NCBI RefSeq assembly: GCF_017603965.1
Contig: NZ_CP071955.1
Coordinates: 1,240,001-1,304,000, forward strand
Direction of reading: 5' to 3'
DNA: 64,000 nt
From: Xanthomonas fragariae
Lineage (GTDB): Bacteria; Pseudomonadota; Gammaproteobacteria; Xanthomonadales; Xanthomonadaceae
How positions within the stretch are numbered: the stretch's first letter is position 1; each line of letters begins with the position of its first letter. The notes beneath the pieces are model-generated. The model did no database searches and was not told the origin of the DNA. It saw nothing but the letters and a program-made list of their open reading frames with translations. Both the position numbers and the translations under genes were made by a program. Positions 58,161 through 64,000 of this stretch are shown here, piece by piece.

Positions 58161-58763
58161 ATGAAAACTCTCGTGCTTGGTGCTTTGATGATCGGTCTGG
58201 TCGTGGCAGGCAATGCAACGGCACAGCGCTATGACAGCGGCTACCGCGACAACGGCCGTGGCAGCTATGAGGAGGGTCGTTACGAATATGCGCGCGTGGT
58301 GCGCGTTGAACCGATCATCGTGTCCGACTCCTACAACGAGCGCACCAGCGAACGTTGCTACACCCGTCCCGCCGACGGTTACTACACCAGCAACGACGGC
58401 GATTACCGCGATGGCGGCAATTACGGCCAGCCGGGTGTGTCTAATCGCGGTGTGGCCAGCGTGATCGGCGGTATCGCCGGTGCGGTGCTCGGCAGCCAGG
58501 TTGGCGGCGGCAATGGCCGTCTGGTCGGCACTGCAGTTGGCACTATGGCCGGCGTGGCGGCAGGTCGCTCGATCTACCAAGCCAATAATCGCAATTACCA
58601 GGGCAATGTCAGGGTGTGCGAGCCGGTGTCCTACCGCCGCGAGCGCGACCGCGTCGCTGGCTATGATGTGACCTATGAATATGCGGGCCGCGCTTATCAC
58701 ACGCGTAGCGATTACAACCCGGGCGACCGCATCCGCGTACGCGTGGATGTGAATCCTGACTGA
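58161..58763 (+). CDS. Glycine-zipper 2TM (17-kDa surface antigen-like) envelope protein
   Basis: 200 aa with a signal peptide (MKTLVLGALMIGLVVAGNATA). An Asp/Gly/Tyr-rich region follows, then a glycine zipper (ASVIGGIAGAVLGSQVGGGN; GTAVGTMAGVAAGRSI) and a C-terminal domain with YRRERDRVAGYDVTYEYAGR. No lipobox cysteine is evident. It is probably an outer-membrane or periplasmic protein with a stress role. A terminator follows. Confidence 0.85.
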   Translation: MKTLVLGALMIGLVVAGNATAQRYDSGYRDNGRGSYEEGRYEYARVVRVEPIIVSDSYNERTSERCYTRPADGYYTSNDGDYRDGGNYGQPGVSNRGVASVIGGIAGAVLGSQVGGGNGRLVGTAVGTMAGVAAGRSIYQANNRNYQGNVRVCEPVSYRRERDRVAGYDVTYEYAGRAYHTRSDYNPGDRIRVRVDVNPD

Positions 58764-58821
58764 TCGTTACGATGTCGCGTGCGGCTTTGGTCAAGCGGTC
58801 GAGATCAGGTTGTTGAACGAA

Positions 58822-58853
58822 GAAAACGCTGCGGGCGACCGCAGCGTTTTTTG
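58822..58853 (+). terminator. Rho-independent terminator
   Basis: AAAACGCTGCGG-GCGA-CCGCAGCGTTTTTT: a perfect stem with a T-run, 58 bp after the glycine-zipper gene. It could act on both strands. Confidence 0.9.
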
Positions 58854-58892
58854 TTTCTGGCCCGTAGCAATTCATGCGCAGCAGTGCTGCTT

Positions 58893-59962
58893 AGACTCAA
58901 CTTCCAAGTGCAACACCCTCATAGCAAGTAAGGTGTTCACATGTCAAAAAGCTATCTCCATCTGAGTGCAGAAGAGCGCGCGGTGCTGCAAATCGAAACA
59001 CGGCGTGGTCAAAGCTTGCGCTCGATCTCCAGACTTCTGTGCAGAAGCCCATCGACATTGAGCAGGGAGCTGGTCAGGCAGGGCGCCACGAGCTACTGTG
59101 CGGCAGATGCGGCCAGGCGTTACAAAGCGCGGCGTCAGCGCAGTGTTCGGCGGCGTAGGCTGACCCCGGGGACGGATTTGTTCCAGCTGGTGCGTGATCA
59201 TCTTGTGCTGTGGCGCTGGTCGCCCCAGCAGATTGCTGCCAAGCTCTTGATCATGCATCCGGATGATTCTGCCCAGCGCGTCAGCCACGAAACCATCTAC
59301 GCAACGATCTATGCGCACCCGCGCGGTGGCCTGAAAAAGGAGCTGGTGGAGGCTTTACGCCAGGGCAAGCCTACTCGGGGATTGCGGCGTACGACCGCTG
59401 CCAAACGCACCTGGGTGCCGGAGGAACTACGCATCGTGCACCGGCCCGAAGACGTGCGACAGCGCCTGATTCCAGGTCATTGGGAAGGCGATCTGATCAA
59501 GGGCGCGTTCAATCGTTCCTGCGTTGGCACGTTGGTGGAGCGCAAGACGCGCTTTGTGGTGCTGTGCCGAATGGACGGCTGCACGGCTGCCGATGCGCTG
59601 GAAGGGTTTACCCGCCAGATGAAAAGGCTTCCCGCTTCGATGCGAACGAGCTTGACCTATGATCGCGGGACCGAACTGACGTGTTATGCCGAGCTGATGC
59701 AGGGACTGAACATCAATGTGTGGTTTGCCGATCCACACGCGCCTTGGCAGCGCGGAAGCAACGAAAACACCAATGGCCTACTTCGCCAGTTCTTGCCCAA
59801 GGGTGCGGATCTGTCCACCGTCAGTCAGGAGTACCTCAATCACATCGCATTACTGATGAACACCCGTCCACGCGAGACGTTGGGATGGAAAACGCCGAGC
59901 GAGGCGATGGAGCATGAACTGGCAACTTTCAAATCACGTGTTGCACTTGAATCTTGAGACCA
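58893..59962 (+). mobile_element. IS30-family insertion sequence
   Basis: About 1,070 bp. The left end CTCAACTTCCAAGTGCAACA and right end TGTTGCACTTGAATCTTGAG are inverted repeats with one or two mismatches. It carries one intact transposase gene filling the element. Exact ends and target duplication cannot be fixed by eye. It lies just after a terminator. Confidence 0.85.
58941..59957 (+). CDS. IS30-family transposase
   Basis: 338 aa, full length. The N-terminal helix-turn-helix is LRSISRLLCRSPSTLSREL. The DDE core is visible as GHWEGDLIKG (first D), TYDRGTELT (second D) and WQRGSNENTNGLLRQF with E (N-x-N-G-L-LRQF, the IS30 signature). No lesion is seen, so it may be active. Confidence 0.95.
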   Translation: MSKSYLHLSAEERAVLQIETRRGQSLRSISRLLCRSPSTLSRELVRQGATSYCAADAARRYKARRQRSVRRRRLTPGTDLFQLVRDHLVLWRWSPQQIAAKLLIMHPDDSAQRVSHETIYATIYAHPRGGLKKELVEALRQGKPTRGLRRTTAAKRTWVPEELRIVHRPEDVRQRLIPGHWEGDLIKGAFNRSCVGTLVERKTRFVVLCRMDGCTAADALEGFTRQMKRLPASMRTSLTYDRGTELTCYAELMQGLNINVWFADPHAPWQRGSNENTNGLLRQFLPKGADLSTVSQEYLNHIALLMNTRPRETLGWKTPSEAMEHELATFKSRVALES

Positions 59963-60137
59963 CCCTGTGTTGGTATCGCTGCGATCTCGATCAATGCGAT
60001 GTGCTGCGCTGGATACAAAGCGTTTGAATGACTGGTGCATCGACAGTGGCATTTGATCCAGCAGCACAGGCACCGCGCGCGTCGCTGCGTTTGGGGTTCT
60101 GCAATCCGGTGTCGTTAGACCGCGGAATCAGGTTCGA

Positions 60138-61019
60138 TTACGCCCAATCCAGCGTCCCGCGAATCACCGTCTGCACCTGGCCGCCCGACCACACGTCGCC
60201 GTTGGCATCGATACACAGTTCCAGCAACGCGTCGAAACCGATTTCGCGGCCCTGACTGACCACGTAGCGTCGCTCCTTGCCAGGCAATGCGTGACGGCTG
60301 TCCAGCCATGCGGCGAGCACCGCATTGGCCGCGCCGGAGGCGGCATCTTCGAAGCGCCGACCATTGCCGACAAAAGCGCGCACCGCCAGATCGTAGACAC
60401 CCGGCGCTGCGGCGCGTGCATAGGCGAACACGCCCATGCTGCCGGTGGATTCGGCCAGCGCAGCGACCGCTTCCCAATTCGGCTGCAGGCTGCGCAGTGC
60501 CGTTTCGCTGGCCAGTTCCACCACCCACCAGGTGCGGCCGCCGTCCATCAGTGCGGGTGGCAGGCTGCCGAGCGGCCAGCCGTGCAACGCATCGCTCAGG
60601 CGCGGGTCGTCGGCGTCCACTTGCTCGGCCACGCGCGCGCGCGGCGTGCGGATGGCGATGCTGCGGTGGCCATCGATCTGCTCCACGCGCAGCGGCAACT
60701 GGCCGGCGATGCCGTGCTGTATCAGCACGCCCTCGTTCGGCGCGGCCAGCCCGGCGTCGAGTACCGCATGTGCCGTGCCCACGCTCGGGTGGCCAGCGAA
60801 TGGCACTTCTTTTTGCGGCGAAAACATCCGTAGCCGATAACTACTTTGCACATCTAGCGCCGGAAACACGAAGGTGGTTTCCGGCAGCTTGGTCCAACGT
60901 GCAATGGACTGCATCGCCGTATCGTCCAGATCGGCGGCGTCCAGCACCACCGCCAGCGGATTGCCGCTGCCGGGGCGGGCGGAGAACACATCCAGTTGCA
61001 GGAAGCGGCGGGTGGTCAT
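60138..61019 (-). CDS. PhzF-family isomerase/epimerase-like protein
   Basis: 293 aa with the family start RRFLQLDVFSARPGSGNPLAVV, the catalytic-Glu region LPETTFVF, CP-like APFxGHP motif as VPFAGHPSVGTAHAV, and FEDAASGAANAVLAAW. Members isomerise small acids; only some take part in phenazine synthesis, and no phenazine genes are nearby. A decayed second copy lies immediately upstream. Confidence 0.88.
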   Translation of the reverse strand: MTTRRFLQLDVFSARPGSGNPLAVVLDAADLDDTAMQSIARWTKLPETTFVFPALDVQSSYRLRMFSPQKEVPFAGHPSVGTAHAVLDAGLAAPNEGVLIQHGIAGQLPLRVEQIDGHRSIAIRTPRARVAEQVDADDPRLSDALHGWPLGSLPPALMDGGRTWWVVELASETALRSLQPNWEAVAALAESTGSMGVFAYARAAAPGVYDLAVRAFVGNGRRFEDAASGAANAVLAAWLDSRHALPGKERRYVVSQGREIGFDALLELCIDANGDVWSGGQVQTVIRGTLDWA

Positions 61020-61050
61020 GGCGGCGGTTCCGCGATAAGGGCGTGGCAGC

Positions 61051-61362
61051 TTACCAATCGATACGGCCCTCGATCACTTGCTTCCTCATTCCGCCAATCC
61101 AGACGTCGGCTTCGGCATCCACCTCCACGTGAAAGCGACCATCGCGCCCGACCTCGCGTCACTGGTTGGCGACGTAGCGCGAATCGGTGCCCGGCAATCG
61201 GCGTTCGCTGTGCAAACGTTCGGCAATGCAGGCCTTGTCTCGACGTGCCACAGGCCACTTCGCACTCGCTCCAAAGTGCATGACACGCTCTAGTGGATTG
61301 CCGTTGCCGTATCTGTCATCGAAGACATCCAGTTGCAGATAACGGTGCTTGCTTGTGATGAG
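61051..61362 (-). pseudogene. Relic of a second PhzF-family gene
   Basis: Minus-strand reading gives SKHRYLQLDVFDDRYGNGNP (the PhzF start), a short unrecognised join, then LPGTDSRYVANQ, an in-frame TGA, and REVGRDGRFHVEVDAEADVW-IGGMRKQVIEGRIDW, matching the last 45 residues of the intact neighbour. About 200 central codons are missing. It is a tandem duplicate with a large internal deletion plus a nonsense mutation. Confidence 0.7.
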
Positions 61363-61536
61363 TGAATCTGGATCGCAGGAAGGCGCGCCGATGGTTGCAG
61401 CGCAAACCGATGTGGCGATGGTGGCGGCCACCGGTGCGCTGTGATCGCACGTGGGGTCAGGCGAGCGGCATTGGCAGTAGAATCGCAGGCTCCGCCCGGC
61501 ATACCGGGTATCTTCCCATTCTAAACGCCTATCTCA

Positions 61537-64000
61537 ATGTCAGCTCCTCACTCTACCGATCGTTGGATCGTCCTCAAGTTCGGCGGCACCTCGGTGTCGC
61601 GTCGTCATCGCTGGGAGACGATTGGAAAATTGGCGAGCAAACGGGCCAACGAGACCGGCGGGCGCGTGCTGGTAGTGGTGTCTGCGCTGTCGGGCGTGAC
61701 CAACGAACTCACCGCGATCGCCGATGGCGCTGCCGACAGCGCGCAGCGCGTTGCGTCGCTGGAACAACGCCATCGCGCGTTCCTGGCGGAGCTGGAACTG
61801 GATGCCGATGCCGTGCTTGGTGAGCGACTTGCCGCATTGCATGCATTGTTGGGCGATGCGCGCGCGACAACGCGCACGCTGGATTGGCAGGCCGAAGTAA
61901 TGGGGCAGGGCGAGCTGTTGTCCTCGGCCATCGGTGCGGCTTATCTGCACGCCAATGGTCTGGATATGGGCTGGCTGGACGCGCGCCAGTGGCTGTCTGC
62001 GTTGCCGCCTCAGCCCAATCAGAGCGAATGGTCCAAGCGGTTGTCGGTGTCCTGCCAGTGGCAGTCCGACGCCGACTGGCGCACGCGCTTCGATGCGCAG
62101 CCCACGCGGCTGCTGATCACGCAAGGTTTCATTTCGCGGCATGCCGATGGTGGCACCGCAATTCTGGGGCGTGGCGGTTCGGACACCTCGGCGGCGTATT
62201 TCGGTGCGCTGCTTGGCGCCAGTCGTGTGGAAATCTGGACCGACGTGCCCGGCATGTTCAGCGCCAATCCCAAAGAAGTGCCGGACGCGCGCTTGCTGAC
62301 CCGTCTGGATTATTACGAAGCACAGGAGATTGCCACCACCGGCGCCAAGGTGTTGCATCCGCGCTCGATCAAACCATGCCGCGATTCCGGCGTGCCGATG
62401 GCGATTCTGGACACCGAGCGCCCCGACTTGCCGGGCACCAGCATCGACGGCAATGCCGAGCCGGTGTTGGGCGTCAAGGCGATCAGCCGCCGCAACGGCA
62501 TCGTGCTGGTGTCGATGGAAGGTATCGGCATGTGGCAGCAGGTCGGCTTTCTTGCCGATGTGTTCGCCCTGTTCAAGAAGCACGGCTTGTCGGTGGACCT
62601 GATCGGTTCGGCCGAGACCAATGTCACCGTGTCGCTGGATCCGTCCGAGAATCTGGTCGACACCGATGTGCTGGCGGCGTTGTCGGCCGATCTGTCGCAG
62701 ATCTGCAAGGTCAAGATCATCGTTCCCTGCGCGGCAGTCACGCTGGTCGGGCGCGGTATGCGCTCGCTGCTGCACAAGCTCTCCAATGTGTGGGCCACGT
62801 TCGGGCAGGAACGCGTGCACATGATTTCGCAGTCGTCCAACGACTTGAATCTGACCTTCGTCATCGACGAATCCGATGCCGATGGTTTGCTGCCGATTCT
62901 CCACGCCGAACTGATCGACAGCGGTGCGATGCCGGTCAGCGAAGGCGAGGTGTTCGGCCCGCGCTGGCGGCAGATCATCGGCTCGGTGCGCCCGCGGCCC
63001 ACGCCGTGGTGGCATGCCGAGCGGGAGCATCTGCTGTCGCTATCCCGGGCCGGTACGCCGCGCTACGTGTATCACCTGCCAACCGTGCGTGCGCGTGCGC
63101 ATGCCTTGGCCCAGATTGCTGCGGTGGATCAGCGTTATTACGCGATCAAGGCCAATGCGCATCCGGCCATATTGATGGCGCTGGAACAGGCAGGTTTCGG
63201 CCTGGAATGCGTCTCGCACGGCGAGTTGCGGCGCGTGTTCCAGACGCTGCCCGAGCTGTCGCCGCGGCGTGTGCTGTTCACGCCGAGCTTTGCGCCCATA
63301 GCCGAATACGAAGCTGCATTTGCGCTGGGCGTGACCGTCACTGTGGACAACCTCGAAGCGCTGCGTCGCTGGCCGGAGGTGTTCCGCGGCCGTAATGTGT
63401 GGCTGCGCATCGATCTTGGTCACGGCGATGGGCACCACGAGAAGGTCAATACCGGCGGCAAGGCGTCCAAGTTCGGGTTGTCGTCCACGCGGGTGAATGA
63501 GTTCGTCGAGTTCGCGCGCACCCTCGAAGTCACCATCACCGGTGTGCACGCGCACCTGGGCAGTGGCGTGGAGACCGGCGAGCACTGGCGGATGATGTAC
63601 GACGAGCTGGCCGGTTTTGCGCGTCGTATCGGCACGGTGGAGACCATCGACATCGGTGGCGGCTTGCCGATTCCGTATAGCGCCGACGACGAGCCGTTCG
63701 ATCTGGATGTCTGGGCCAAGGGCCTGGCCGAGGTCAAGGCTGTGCATCCGGGATACCGTCTGGCGATCGAGCCGGGCCGCTATCTGGTGGCCGAGGCCGG
63801 CGTGTTGCTGGCGCAGCTCACCCAGGTGATCGAAAAGGATGGCGTGCAGCGTGTCGGTCTGGATGCCGGCATGAACACCTTGGTCCGCCCGGCGCTGTAC
63901 GACGCCTGGCACGACATCGAAAACCTCAGCCGGCTCGACGCGCCCGCCGATGGTGCGTTCGATATCGTCGGACCGATCTGCGAGTCGTCGGATGTGTTCG
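61537..64000 (+). CDS. lysAC: Bifunctional aspartate kinase/diaminopimelate decarboxylase (runs off right edge)
   Basis: 821 codons are visible, open to the edge. Residues about 8-290 form the aspartokinase domain (VLKFGGTSV; GRGGSDTSAAYFGALL; TGAKVLHPRSI), followed by ACT-type regulatory segments (to about residue 480). From about 505 a diaminopimelate decarboxylase begins (PRYVYHLPTVRARA; PLP lysine in YYAIKANAHP; GVHAHLGSG; IDIGGGLPIPY; AIEPGRYLV). The fusion joins the first and last steps of lysine synthesis and is typical of xanthomonads. The ATG at 61537 was chosen. No lysine riboswitch is apparent upstream. Confidence 0.95.
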   Translation, partial: MSAPHSTDRWIVLKFGGTSVSRRHRWETIGKLASKRANETGGRVLVVVSALSGVTNELTAIADGAADSAQRVASLEQRHRAFLAELELDADAVLGERLAALHALLGDARATTRTLDWQAEVMGQGELLSSAIGAAYLHANGLDMGWLDARQWLSALPPQPNQSEWSKRLSVSCQWQSDADWRTRFDAQPTRLLITQGFISRHADGGTAILGRGGSDTSAAYFGALLGASRVEIWTDVPGMFSANPKEVPDARLLTRLDYYEAQEIATTGAKVLHPRSIKPCRDSGVPMAILDTERPDLPGTSIDGNAEPVLGVKAISRRNGIVLVSMEGIGMWQQVGFLADVFALFKKHGLSVDLIGSAETNVTVSLDPSENLVDTDVLAALSADLSQICKVKIIVPCAAVTLVGRGMRSLLHKLSNVWATFGQERVHMISQSSNDLNLTFVIDESDADGLLPILHAELIDSGAMPVSEGEVFGPRWRQIIGSVRPRPTPWWHAEREHLLSLSRAGTPRYVYHLPTVRARAHALAQIAAVDQRYYAIKANAHPAILMALEQAGFGLECVSHGELRRVFQTLPELSPRRVLFTPSFAPIAEYEAAFALGVTVTVDNLEALRRWPEVFRGRNVWLRIDLGHGDGHHEKVNTGGKASKFGLSSTRVNEFVEFARTLEVTITGVHAHLGSGVETGEHWRMMYDELAGFARRIGTVETIDIGGGLPIPYSADDEPFDLDVWAKGLAEVKAVHPGYRLAIEPGRYLVAEAGVLLAQLTQVIEKDGVQRVGLDAGMNTLVRPALYDAWHDIENLSRLDAPADGAFDIVGPICESSDVF

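Noticed and set aside
61363..61536. Lysine riboswitch before lysAC
   Set aside because: The leader is short and shows no five-helix pattern or conserved lysine-box sequence; only a small GC hairpin is visible.
61540..63030. 496-codon open frame on the minus strand
   Set aside because: It is exactly antisense to lysAC in high-GC DNA and has no recognisable domain.

Overview
The window is chromosomal DNA of a Xanthomonas-type gammaproteobacterium. The diagnostic features are a fused aspartokinase/diaminopimelate decarboxylase (lysAC), the cluster kdsD-kdsC-lptCAB-rpoN-hpf-ptsN-hprK-rapZ with a regulatory PTS, sufBCDS behind its own Rrf2 regulator, pilT-pilU, amgK-murU, and a plant-inducible-promoter (PIP) box of the kind recognised by HrpX. 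GC is high throughout except in the first 2.4 kb. The species cannot be fixed from the sequence alone.

Layout. (1) 1-2.55 kb is an accessory island: a 613-aa repeat protein behind a complete PIP box and correctly spaced -10 element, followed by the 5' part of a tandem paralogue that runs off the left edge. This is a candidate type III effector and the most novel item here. (2) 2.85-14.6 kb, minus strand: mgtE, ptsI-ptsH-EIIA, rapZ-hprK-ptsN-hpf-rpoN, lptB-lptA-lptC-kdsC-kdsD, coupling lipopolysaccharide supply and export to sigma-54/PTS control. (3) 14.6-28.4 kb: bolA-type gene, murA, a decayed IS4-type element inside a terminator, two DUF3108 proteins, purN/purM, a DUF2066-permease-hda operon, murU/amgK cell-wall recycling, and an M20 peptidase broken by one frameshift. 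(4) 28.6-40.3 kb: ComEA-like and HutD-like genes, then a long minus-strand iron operon (TonB-dependent receptor, PKHD hydroxylase, Sel1 protein, PepSY protein, two exported proteins, ApbE, membrane flavoreductase) with a Fur-like operator region. (5) 40.7-46.1 kb: SUF iron-sulfur operon. (6) 46-54 kb: SET-domain methyltransferase, small envelope proteins, HU with a histone-H1-like tail, proC, yggS, pilT, pilU. (7) 54.5-64 kb: tag, yqgE-ruvX-pyrB, osmC, an IS30 element, phzF with a decayed tandem copy, and lysAC running off the right edge.

Two families of short dispersed elements run through the spacers. One is a roughly 146-bp MITE-like element with inverted ends AGAGCGGCTAACAAAAC (five copies); two copies supply the stop codons of neighbouring genes. 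The other is a long hairpin with heptameric arms (GGGATTC/GGGATTG type), found even inside the suf and pilT-pilU transcription units. At 40.35-40.78 kb the two families appear nested and lie beside a 12-copy CCCTCAG array that ends in the sufS stop codon.
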